DNA from: Paenibacillus sp. FSL R5-0517
Lineage (GTDB): Bacteria; Bacillota; Bacilli; Paenibacillales; Paenibacillaceae
Assembly: GCF_037974355.1 (NCBI RefSeq)
Contig: NZ_CP150235.1
Span: 4,836,001 to 4,900,000 of the forward strand
DNA length: 64,000 nucleotides
Reading direction: 5' to 3'
Shown: piece by piece, positions 17,322-25,107 of the stretch
How positions within the stretch are numbered: position 1 is the first letter of the stretch
Layout of the letters: each line of letters opens with the position of its first letter
Position numbers and translations under genes: made by a program
Notes under the pieces: generated by a model
Seen by the model: the letters and a program-made list of their open reading frames with translations, nothing else
Told to the model about the DNA's origin: nothing
The model's database searches: none

Positions 17322-18551
17322 ATGAGTATCCCATGGTCCAAAATGGCACAAAATACCCCGTCCTCTGTCGTTCGCGACATGCTCCAGGCCGCTCAGGCAC
17401 CTGGAATGATCTCGCTAGCCGGTGGATTACCAGCCCAGACTTCTTTTCCGCTGGAAGCCATTCGTGTTGCGTATGAAAAAGTATTTATGAGCGGAGCAGC
17501 CGCTCTTCAATATGCTGAGACTGAGGGCTACCGTCCTCTTCGCGCCAAGATCGCCGAACGTCTCGAATCCAAGGGCATTCCCGCTTCACCTGATCATATG
17601 CTTCTCACTACGGGTTCACAGCAATCTATTGACTTGGTCTGCCGCATCCTTCTTGACCCGGGTGACCGCGTATTAGTTGAATCACCAACCTACCTCGCTG
17701 CTCTGCAAGTCATCCATTCCTATCAAGCTGAATCTCACGGCGTAGCCTGTGATGATCACGGCATGTTGCCTGAGTCTCTGGAGGAACAGCTCCAGTTGCA
17801 TCGTCCAAAACTGGTCTATATTAACCCCACGTTCTCCAATCCTACGGGAAAAGTATGGTCTCGAGAAAGAAGAAAGCAGGCTGTGGATCTGTGCCGCAAG
17901 TACGGCGTACTTATTTTGGAAGATGACCCCTATGGTGAAATCCGGTTCAATCCAGAGCAATTGGATGTCCCTGCTCTCGCAGAACTGGATGCCGTATCCT
18001 ATGATGGCCCTTCCAATGTTATCTACACAAGTACATTCTCCAAAACGGTAGCACCAGGCCTTCGTACGGGCTGGATACTGGCTGCTCCCGATATTGTTAA
18101 AATGGCAGCACGCGCCAAACAAGGCGCTGACTTGCATTCCAGCAGCATTGACCAAAGAGCGCTTCATGCGCTGCTTGAATCTTTCGATCTGGATGCGCAT
18201 ATTCGTCATATTTCAAAGGATTATGAACAACGGATGAAAACACTGACCACTCTCATGGCAGCCAAGTCATGGGAAGGCATCTCATGGAATTCACCACAAG
18301 GTGGCATGTTCTTGTGGCTGCAACTACCAGAAGGCATGCTGGCAAGCAATCTATTCACTTACGGTATCCAGGAGAAAGTGTGCATTGTTCCGGGTGATTC
18401 CTTCTATGCAGGTACACCAGAGTTAAACCGCATGCGAATCAACTTTACTCATACAGACCCTGAGCTTCTTCCTGAAGCCGTGGAAAGAATGGATCGCGCC
18501 ATCCAACGCTGGCACGCTTCGTTAACATCGGACAGTGTTGTTACACTGTAA
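17322..18551 (+). CDS. PLP-dependent aminotransferase, class I/II (2-aminoadipate aminotransferase-like)
   Basis: 409 residues, fold type I. Seen: MISLAGGLPAQTSFP (typical of the LysN/kynurenine aminotransferase-like group), LLTTGSQQSIDLVCRILLDPG, VYINPTFSNPTGKVWS, LILEDDPYGEIRF and the cofactor lysine in YTSTFSKTVAPGLRTGWI. The arginine for substrate carboxylate lies in MRINFTH. The amino donor and acceptor cannot be read from sequence; 2-aminoadipate, branched-chain or aromatic substrates are all known in the group. AACAGGAGATGAGAATAAC precedes ATG. It is probably under the divergent MocR regulator. Confidence 0.9.
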   Translation: MSIPWSKMAQNTPSSVVRDMLQAAQAPGMISLAGGLPAQTSFPLEAIRVAYEKVFMSGAAALQYAETEGYRPLRAKIAERLESKGIPASPDHMLLTTGSQQSIDLVCRILLDPGDRVLVESPTYLAALQVIHSYQAESHGVACDDHGMLPESLEEQLQLHRPKLVYINPTFSNPTGKVWSRERRKQAVDLCRKYGVLILEDDPYGEIRFNPEQLDVPALAELDAVSYDGPSNVIYTSTFSKTVAPGLRTGWILAAPDIVKMAARAKQGADLHSSSIDQRALHALLESFDLDAHIRHISKDYEQRMKTLTTLMAAKSWEGISWNSPQGGMFLWLQLPEGMLASNLFTYGIQEKVCIVPGDSFYAGTPELNRMRINFTHTDPELLPEAVERMDRAIQRWHASLTSDSVVTL

Positions 18552-18598
18552 TGAACTGTCATAAACGTTGCCCTATATTTTGCGTATGACATTGATTA

Positions 18599-18627
18599 GG
18601 ACGTGTCTGAAAACACCAGGCACGTCC
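18599..18627. other. Hairpin with no T-run
   Basis: GGACGTG paired with CACGTCC around a 15-base loop, 48 bp past the aminotransferase stop and before the stronger terminator. Role unknown. Confidence 0.4.
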
Positions 18628-18648
18628 AAAACTTGATATGAGCAACAA

Positions 18649-18694
18649 AAAAAAGGCGGCAGGCCCGAGAATATCGGAACTGCCGCCTTTTTTT
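18649..18694. terminator. Bidirectional terminator between the aminotransferase gene and rnpB
   Basis: AAAAAAGGCGGCAG paired with CTGCCGCCTTTTTTT. It serves the plus-strand aminotransferase gene and probably also rnpB, whose mature 3' end lies about 140 bases upstream on the minus strand. Confidence 0.85.
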
Positions 18695-18835
18695 ATAGTA
18701 TAGAACCTGTCATCAACAGGAATTATGTTTATCCAGATATGCATGGGTCCTTCTGATCAGTCAGGCCATCGGTGAATCACACGGATTGTCCTCGACTGAT
18801 AGGTGGACTACACTGTAATGCTGTTGTTGCAGTTA

Positions 18836-19252
18836 GGAAAGCTTACCGTAAGCCGGGTTCTGTGCTCTTCGTGGTTCATACGGGAACTACCCTCCCACCA
18901 GAAGCGACAATCATCTATCTAGGCCATACATTGCTGCACAGCTCAAGCGACCAACCTAGACACACCTCGGGCTAAGGCTGCCTCCTCCGAAGAGGCGACT
19001 GTGTCCCATTAGGTCTTGCTCCAGATGGGGTTTACCAGGAACGAAGTCACCAGCGTTCCTCGGGGTCTCTTACACCTCGGTTCCATCCTTGCCTGTGCCG
19101 GAAAATCCGGCCATCGGCGGTCCATTTCTGTGGCACTATCCTTCAACTCGCGCTGACTGGACGTTATCCAGCATCCTGCCCTGTGGAGCCCGGACTTTCC
19201 TCTCGTGGCAACAAAGGCCACCAGCGATTGTCTGTCAAGCTTTCCGAACAAC
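18836..19252 (-). ncRNA. rnpB: RNase P RNA, class A
   Basis: Catalytic RNA of RNase P, which trims tRNA 5' leaders. On the minus strand the order of conserved blocks is GAGGAAAGTCCGGGCTCC, GGGCAGG, CACAG...ACCGCCGATGGCC, GTAAACCCC, GGAGCAAGACC, GGTTGGTCGCTTGAGC, GGCCTAGATAGATGATTG and ACAGAACCCGGCTTAC. The ends pair (GGAAAGCTT at 19245-19237 with AAGCTTTCC at 18844-18836, helix P1). These blocks follow the ancestral A-type RNA (as in Escherichia) rather than the B type of Bacillus subtilis. The 5' end is placed 7-8 bases after a good promoter; both ends are good to a few bases. Confidence 0.95.
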
Positions 19253-19259
19253 ATTACAT

Positions 19260-19288
19260 AGTATACAGGCATTTGGGTTCCCAGACAA
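19260..19288 (-). promoter_or_regulatory. Promoter of rnpB
   Basis: Minus-strand TTGTCT (19288-19283), 17-bp spacer, TATACT (19265-19260), directly upstream of the RNase P RNA. Confidence 0.75.
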
Positions 19289-19325
19289 GCTTAATATTAC
19301 TGGGAATCACACAACAACTGTCTTT

Positions 19326-20441
19326 TTAGATAAACTGGAATACCTCCGTATTGACCTCTGAAGCTGTAACTTGCGTATCATATCGTTTCTCTTCCAAACG
19401 GGAACGAAGCCAATCAGCCGTTTTTGGTTTCATAATCTTCTCGGAATTATGACCTGGGTCGATGATACACATGCCTGCCATTAACGCATCATGAGCCGTG
19501 TGATAATCAATATCTCCGGTCACAATAACATCCGCACCTTTGAAGCGGGCAGTGAGCGCGTAACGGCTGCCCGAACCGCCAAGAACCGCTGCTTTTTTGA
19601 TCTGCTTGTTCAGATCTCCGACAACACGTACATGAGGCACATTGAATTGGGTCTTCACGACCTCCACAAGCTCACCTAATGTCTTAGGCTCCCTAAGGGG
19701 TCCCAAGCGCCCCAGACCAAGCGTACGGCCCTTTAAATCCATTGCATAGAGATCGTAGGCCACTTCCTCATACGGATGAGCCTTAAGCATCGCCTGAACG
19801 ACCTTACTTCTCAGACTTTGGGGTACGATGGTCTCAATCCGCATTTCTTCCACACGTTCCATCTGCCCTTGGGTTCCGATAAACGGCTCAGTCCCTTCAC
19901 CAGGTACAAACGTTCCTGTACCTTCCGTGTTGAAGCTGCACTTGTTGTATTGGCCGATACTCCCCGCTCCGGCTTCAAGAACCGCTTGAAGCACCTGTTC
20001 ATGATGCGTACGTGGGACAAATACAGCCAGCTTGTACAGATGATCTGTGTGTACATCTTCCAACGATTCTTTACTGTCGATGCCAAGTGCCTCGGCCATC
20101 CAGTCATTCATACCACCCTCGGCCACATCCAGGTTCGTATGACTGATATAAACAGCAATATCATGCTTAATCAGCTTTTCATACAATTTACCCATAGGTG
20201 TATCTGTACTCAGTGACTTAACTGGTCTGAAAATGATGGCGTGATGCGCGATAATCAGGTTGGCACCGATGCGAATCGCTTCATCCACTACTTCATTCGT
20301 TACATCCAATGCAACTAACACATGGCTGATTTCTTTTTGCAAACTGCCGAGCTGTAGACCAATCCGGTCATCCGGTACAGCCAGATGTTTGGGAGCGAGC
20401 TGCTCCATCAGTTGAATTACAGTTTGACCTTTGGCAAACAT
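19326..20441 (-). CDS. yqfO: Nif3-like dinuclear metal centre protein (YqfO)
   Basis: 371 residues, about the usual Bacillales length. Metal-ligand motifs are LIIAHHAIIF near 62, YISHTNLDVAEGGMND near 100, and the C-terminal VTGDIDYHTAHDAL and IIDPGHNSEKI. The middle part (about 125-235) is the inserted PII-like domain of the YqfO subgroup. The molecular role is unsettled; GTP cyclohydrolase-like and metal-binding roles have been proposed for the family. It overlaps the end of trmK by 25 bp and has GAAGGAGG upstream, so it is translated from the same message. Confidence 0.92.
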   Translation of the reverse strand: MFAKGQTVIQLMEQLAPKHLAVPDDRIGLQLGSLQKEISHVLVALDVTNEVVDEAIRIGANLIIAHHAIIFRPVKSLSTDTPMGKLYEKLIKHDIAVYISHTNLDVAEGGMNDWMAEALGIDSKESLEDVHTDHLYKLAVFVPRTHHEQVLQAVLEAGAGSIGQYNKCSFNTEGTGTFVPGEGTEPFIGTQGQMERVEEMRIETIVPQSLRSKVVQAMLKAHPYEEVAYDLYAMDLKGRTLGLGRLGPLREPKTLGELVEVVKTQFNVPHVRVVGDLNKQIKKAAVLGGSGSRYALTARFKGADVIVTGDIDYHTAHDALMAGMCIIDPGHNSEKIMKPKTADWLRSRLEEKRYDTQVTASEVNTEVFQFI

Positions 20442-21175
20442 GCCAAAACCTCCTTCAAGTTTGCGATAAGACGCTCTACCTCAGCCGCCTTGTCCCGAGA
20501 AGAATCCTGATCGGATTTGGAGATGGAGTTTACAACCCCTTGCAATTTGATGATCTCACTTTCCCATTTCGCAAAAAATACATCCGTTGGACGATCCACC
20601 AAATAGGGTCCCATCCGCAGCAGCAAATCTTCCGTCAATTCTGCCCCGCCTTGAAGCGGACGTGCACGATACACTTCTTCATTTGCAATCGGGCTTACGG
20701 ATTGTGGCATCGCCGTTATAATCTCGTAGATCTTGCCATCTTCTTCGAGCAACTGTTCTGCTACAACCACCCAGTGATGCTCCAGCAACCAGCGTCTGAG
20801 AATATCCTCTCCCACATTCGGTTGTAAAATAAGTAACTGCACTCCATCCAGTTTGGATAAACCTCGGTCCAAAATGGAGGCAATGAGAGCACCACCCATA
20901 CCTGCAATGGTGATGACATCCACTTCTCCCGCAGAGATCACATCCAATCCGTCTCCACGGCGTACCGTTATTTTTTCTTTCAGGCCAGCATCACTGACTT
21001 GTTTGCATGCAGCATCATAAGGGCCAGGATTAACTTCCCCGGCTACTGCACTCGCGGCTTTCCCACTACGGATTGCGGCTACTGGCAGCAGCGCGTGGTC
21101 TGAACCGATATCAGCCATGCGGCTACCATCGGGAATTTGATCATGTATTCGCTGTAATCGATTCGAAAGTTTCAT
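20417..21175 (-). CDS. trmK: tRNA (adenine22-N1)-methyltransferase TrmK
   Basis: 252 residues from MKLSNRLQRIHDQIPDGSRM. Class I SAM fold: MADIGSDHALLPVAAIRSG as the SAM-binding loop, then ITIAGMGGALIASIL and LQPNVGEDILRRWL, as in Bacillus YqfN. It methylates A22 in the D-loop of certain tRNAs, mostly tRNA-Ser and tRNA-Leu types. I use ATG 21175 because the frame upstream has no family similarity and AGGTG lies before this ATG. The sigA-trmK-yqfO order is conserved in Bacillales. Confidence 0.92.
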   Translation of the reverse strand: MKLSNRLQRIHDQIPDGSRMADIGSDHALLPVAAIRSGKAASAVAGEVNPGPYDAACKQVSDAGLKEKITVRRGDGLDVISAGEVDVITIAGMGGALIASILDRGLSKLDGVQLLILQPNVGEDILRRWLLEHHWVVVAEQLLEEDGKIYEIITAMPQSVSPIANEEVYRARPLQGGAELTEDLLLRMGPYLVDRPTDVFFAKWESEIIKLQGVVNSISKSDQDSSRDKAAEVERLIANLKEVLACLPKVKL

Positions 21176-21308
21176 GAAGCACCTACACCATTCATTTAAT
21201 TTATTGATTTGCATTGAACAAGGAAAAGCGATAAAATAAAATCCAATCAAACATTTCAAGGATGAATTTCCAAAACCAAGAAATCAAGACGTTCAAATTA
21301 AAAATAAA

Positions 21309-21350
21309 GGAGACCCCGCCGCCGCTAATGCGTCTTGCGGAAAGTCTCCC
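21309..21350 (-). terminator. Terminator of the dnaG-sigA operon
   Basis: Minus-strand GGAGAC...GTCTCC stem with GC-rich interior, followed by TTTATTTTT, just after the sigA stop at 21360. Confidence 0.8.
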
Positions 21351-21359
21351 GTAGTTCAA

Positions 21360-22499
21360 TTATTCGAGGAAATCTTTGAGTCGTTTACTACGACTCGGGT
21401 GACGCAATTTACGAAGAGCCTTGGCTTCGATCTGACGAATACGCTCACGCGTAACACCAAACACCTTGCCGACTTCCTCCAGCGTTCTCGTCCGTCCATC
21501 GTCCAGACCAAAACGTAGACGAAGCACATTCTCTTCACGTTCAGTCAGTGTATCTAACACATCTTCGAGCTGTTCTTTCAGCAACTCATACGCAGCAGCA
21601 TCCGCCGGAGCAAGTGCTTCCTGATCCTCAATGAAGTCACCCAGATGGGAATCATCTTCCTCACCAATCGGTGTTTCCAGAGAAACCGGTTCCTGTGCAA
21701 TCTTCGTAATTTCACGAACTTTCTCCACACTCAGGTCCATCTCAGCAGCGATTTCTTCCGGTGTCGGTTCACGCCCAAGTTCCTGCAACAGCTGACGGGA
21801 TACCCGGATCAGCTTATTAATCGTCTCCACCATATGCACAGGGATACGAATGGTACGCGCCTGGTCAGCAATAGCACGAGTGATTGCCTGGCGAATCCAC
21901 CATGTGGCATACGTACTGAACTTATATCCTTTTTTGTGGTCGAACTTCTCAACCGCTTTGATCAGGCCCATATTACCTTCCTGGATCAAATCAAGGAATA
22001 ACATTCCACGTCCAACGTAACGCTTGGCGATACTGACTACGAGACGCAGGTTCGCTTCAGCCAGACGACGCTTGGCTTCTTCATCCCCATTCTCAATCCG
22101 CTTAGCCAGTTGTACTTCATCATCTGCCGACAACAATGGCACACGACCAATTTCCTTGAGATACATACGGACAGGATCATTGATTTTGATTCCTGGCGGC
22201 AAGCTCAGATCATCATCAAAGTGGAATTCGTCCTCTCCCTCTCTGGTGTTGTTTTCGGAATCTTCACTAGGACGAAGTGTAACCTCTTCATCGTTCTCAT
22301 TCACTACATCAATACCCAGATCGCTCAGTTGCTCGTAGAACTCATCCATTTGCTCTGCATCCTGCTCAAAAGGAGAGAGTTTCTCTATAATTTCCTTGTA
22401 ATTCAGCGAAGCTCTTTTCTTACCTGATTCAATCAATTGATCTTTAACCTGATCCAGTGTCAATTCTGTTTCTAGTTCAGTATGCTGATCATTCGCCAT
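21360..22499 (-). CDS. sigA: Primary sigma factor SigA/RpoD
   Basis: 379 residues. Region 1.2 is at about 95-125 (NDPVRMYLKEIGRVPLLSA), region 2 has LRLVVSIAKRYVGRGMLFLDLIQEGNMGLIKAVEKFD and TYATWWIRQAITRAI, region 3 and region 4 follow, with the helix-turn-helix ending in VTRERIRQIEAKALRKLRHP. It directs RNA polymerase to housekeeping promoters. The acidic N-terminus and length agree with Bacillus SigA. It follows dnaG by 43 bp; GGAGGAGGG lies before the ATG. Confidence 0.98.
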   Translation of the reverse strand: MANDQHTELETELTLDQVKDQLIESGKKRASLNYKEIIEKLSPFEQDAEQMDEFYEQLSDLGIDVVNENDEEVTLRPSEDSENNTREGEDEFHFDDDLSLPPGIKINDPVRMYLKEIGRVPLLSADDEVQLAKRIENGDEEAKRRLAEANLRLVVSIAKRYVGRGMLFLDLIQEGNMGLIKAVEKFDHKKGYKFSTYATWWIRQAITRAIADQARTIRIPVHMVETINKLIRVSRQLLQELGREPTPEEIAAEMDLSVEKVREITKIAQEPVSLETPIGEEDDSHLGDFIEDQEALAPADAAAYELLKEQLEDVLDTLTEREENVLRLRFGLDDGRTRTLEEVGKVFGVTRERIRQIEAKALRKLRHPSRSKRLKDFLE

Positions 22500-22542
22500 A
22501 ACTCGACTCCCTCCTCCCTAGAAACATCTAATCATCAGACGT

Positions 22543-24363
22543 TCACTGTCTCTCTAGGGCAATCATTTCAATTGCGATCTGTGCCGCGCGTACAGAATCA
22601 CCTGCCCGCTCTGCAGCAATCATTTCTTCTTTTTTCAAATCGTACTCTTTCTTACGTGGATACTTCAGCACTTCCCTGATGCAATCATCGAGCATTTGAA
22701 TACTCCATTCACCTGGACCATCCATCATCGAGATTGAACTGACCGTTTTTTCCAAACGATCGTCATGCAGTGAAGACATAAAACGACTTGTATCCGACGG
22801 TTTTCCTTGCGCATAGTAGGCATATAGATAAGCAGCAATAGCTGCATGATCATCCAAGTTAAAAGCTTCACCAAGATGCTCATTCACGTACTGGGCAGCC
22901 TCATCATCCTGTAACATCCAGGCAATCAGTTTGCGTTCAGCAGCGTGATAAGCCGGCAACAGATTAGGTGTAGGCACCTGCCTATTTTGTTGCCTACCAT
23001 TATTCCACCTTTTCGGGTTATTATCCCCATACTGTAGGTTATTTTTCATCGCCTCCCGTTCTTCATTACACTCCTGCTTCAATGTTTCGAACGATACGTC
23101 CACTTCTGCAGCCAGTTCACGAAGATACACTTCCCTCTCTGTTGGAGAAGGCAAGGGGGCAATCAATTTTACTGCTTCTTTCGAATAGGCGATTTGTCCG
23201 CCACCCTCTAGCAGTATATGGCTTTTTTTTAAGTTTATAAGTTTAAATTTTGTAGTTGTCACGGCACCATCCACAATCTGGTTTCGGAACCGTTCACCAC
23301 CATGCTTCCGGATAAAATCATCCGGGTCAAGTCCCTCGGGTATGAGAGCCACTTTGACCTGCAATCCGGCTTCCTCAAGAATGGGGAAGTTTTTCAGTGC
23401 AGCAGCCTGTCCTGCTTTGTCGCCGTCATAACATATGATGACTTCGTCGCACATGCCTTTGAGCATCAGTGCCTGATTCTCGGTTAGCGCAGTACCCATT
23501 GCGGCCACACCATTCTGGATGTCCTGATCCCATGCGGAGATGACATCACCATATCCCTCGAACAAAATGGCTTGTCTTTGTTTACGAATTGCATTTTTGG
23601 CCTGATGCAGATTATAGAGAACACGGCTTTTGTTAAATAACCGGGTTTCCGGTGAATTTAGATATTTCGGTTGCCCATCTCCCAATATGCGTCCTGCAAA
23701 TGCAATTGGCTTACCGCTCCTGCCATTAATCGGGAACATGATCCGGTCTCGGAATCGGTCCACATATCCCTGACCTTCATTTCGCGGAGATAGAAGTCCA
23801 CCCTTTTCCATTTCTTCGAGCGGATAATTACGTTTTTCAAGAAATTGTACCAATGTGTCCCAACGATTTGGAGCGAAACCAATCTGGAACTGGTCAATCA
23901 ACTTGTCGCCAAAACCTCTGGAGCGTAAATATTCCATGGCTGACTTGCCGTGCTCTGTATTTTTCAACAAAAAATGATACAGCTTCGCGGTAAGCTCATA
24001 AGCCTCCAACAGACGTTCAGTCTCCGGATTCACATGAGCAGATTCACGCCCTTGCCAGTCCCCCATAGAGATATGACTTTCTTCCGCCATCGTTTTGACA
24101 GCCTCGGGAAAGGATAACCCTTCGATTTCCATCCTGAATTTGATGGCATTTCCACCCGTGCCGCAACCGTAGCAGTAGAAAATTTGTTTCTCAGGTGTAA
24201 CGGTGAACGAAGGCGTCTTCTCGGAATGAAAAGGACAGAGGCCTTTCATATACTTCCCCTGCTTGGTCAGATGCACAAATCGGCTCACCGTATCGACAAT
24301 ATCATTCTGCTGCAACACCGATTCAATAATACTTTCGGGTATACCGCCTTGTCCGGTACTCAT
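22543..24363 (-). CDS. dnaG: DNA primase DnaG
   Basis: 606 residues. Zinc ribbon CPFHSEKTPSFTVTPEKQ...CYGCGTGG at about 42-66 (CHC2 type), RNA-polymerase core and TOPRIM domain with LFEGYGDVISAW and VIICYDGDKAGQAA, then a C-terminal helicase-binding part from about 460. It makes RNA primers for replication. A linker at about 440-460 is rich in Asn/Gln/Arg (NNLQYGDNNPKRWNNGRQQN). It is followed by sigA as in the macromolecular-synthesis operon of Bacillales. Confidence 0.97.
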   Translation of the reverse strand: MSTGQGGIPESIIESVLQQNDIVDTVSRFVHLTKQGKYMKGLCPFHSEKTPSFTVTPEKQIFYCYGCGTGGNAIKFRMEIEGLSFPEAVKTMAEESHISMGDWQGRESAHVNPETERLLEAYELTAKLYHFLLKNTEHGKSAMEYLRSRGFGDKLIDQFQIGFAPNRWDTLVQFLEKRNYPLEEMEKGGLLSPRNEGQGYVDRFRDRIMFPINGRSGKPIAFAGRILGDGQPKYLNSPETRLFNKSRVLYNLHQAKNAIRKQRQAILFEGYGDVISAWDQDIQNGVAAMGTALTENQALMLKGMCDEVIICYDGDKAGQAAALKNFPILEEAGLQVKVALIPEGLDPDDFIRKHGGERFRNQIVDGAVTTTKFKLINLKKSHILLEGGGQIAYSKEAVKLIAPLPSPTEREVYLRELAAEVDVSFETLKQECNEEREAMKNNLQYGDNNPKRWNNGRQQNRQVPTPNLLPAYHAAERKLIAWMLQDDEAAQYVNEHLGEAFNLDDHAAIAAYLYAYYAQGKPSDTSRFMSSLHDDRLEKTVSSISMMDGPGEWSIQMLDDCIREVLKYPRKKEYDLKKEEMIAAERAGDSVRAAQIAIEMIALERQ

Positions 24364-24410
24364 CTCTGGCCACCTTCATCTCTTCAACACGTAAATATAA
24401 TTCGATAAAC

Positions 24411-24899
24411 TTACACATTCTCCTGCAAATCTTTTAAAAGTTTTGTCAGTTTATGTTGAAAAATTTCACGATCCTGCTCTGTGAAAGGCTTTGGGCCTTT
24501 CCCGTAGTGGCCTCTTTTTCGTGCTTTGGCCGCAGTATGACGAGAATCCAACATGAAATCAATGTCACGGTCGTTAAACTCACGACCACGAAAGGATAAA
24601 ACATAACAACGTTTGCCGAGCGCAAGTGCCGCAAGTCCATAGTCCTGAGTGATAACCACATCATATGGCTTAATATGATTAGCAATATAGAGATCTGCGC
24701 TCTGATCACTGCGATCCACTTGCACGGTACGCACCCCTTCTCCCCCTTGAAGCAAATGATCAAATGAAGAGACTAACAGTACAGGGATGTTGAAAAGGCG
24801 AGCGGTTTGCGCAATCTCGGTTTTGACCGGGCAAGCATCACCATCCACAACAATATGACGTACATTCAACTCACTCAAACTCAGACCACCCGGTTTCAT
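24411..24899 (-). CDS. yqxD: YaiI/YqxD family (DUF188) protein
   Basis: About 162 residues from MKPGGLSLSELNVRHIVVDG. The family core is clear: IVVDGDACPVKTEIAQTA, VLLVSSFDHL, DVVITQDYGLAALAL, YVLSFRGREFNDRDIDFML and the GHYGKGPKPFTEQDREIF tail. DUF188 is PIN-like with conserved Asp residues; a nuclease role is suspected but not shown. The start is uncertain: no strong ribosome site is seen before this ATG, and a TTG 20 codons upstream gives a longer frame. It lies directly upstream of dnaG, as in Bacillus subtilis. Confidence 0.85.
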   Translation of the reverse strand: MKPGGLSLSELNVRHIVVDGDACPVKTEIAQTARLFNIPVLLVSSFDHLLQGGEGVRTVQVDRSDQSADLYIANHIKPYDVVITQDYGLAALALGKRCYVLSFRGREFNDRDIDFMLDSRHTAAKARKRGHYGKGPKPFTEQDREIFQHKLTKLLKDLQENV

Positions 24900-24976
24900 A
24901 AAATAGCTGCATATTGTAATATACGACCCCGGCCAGGCAAAATCCTTCTGCCACAACAAGGGAAATCAAAGGCTAA

Positions 24977-25023
24977 AATACGGAGCGGTTGTCAAAAATA
25001 TATTTCACAACCCGTTCCGTATA
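24977..25023 (-). terminator. Terminator after glyS
   Basis: ATACGGAaCGGgTTGT paired with ACAACCGcTCCGTAT on the minus strand, followed by TTTT, about 85 bp after the glyS stop. Confidence 0.75.
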
Positions 25024-25107
25024 TTTATACCCTCATATATCCTTCTTTAATACTGAATTTTAGCTTTGCTCCAAGTCTGTGGAAAAGGGCTCATGAAATA
25101 CGCCCAA

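Noticed and set aside
19009..19361. Short open frames on both strands at 19009-19361
   Set aside because: They overlap the RNase P RNA and its promoter, which account for the sequence.
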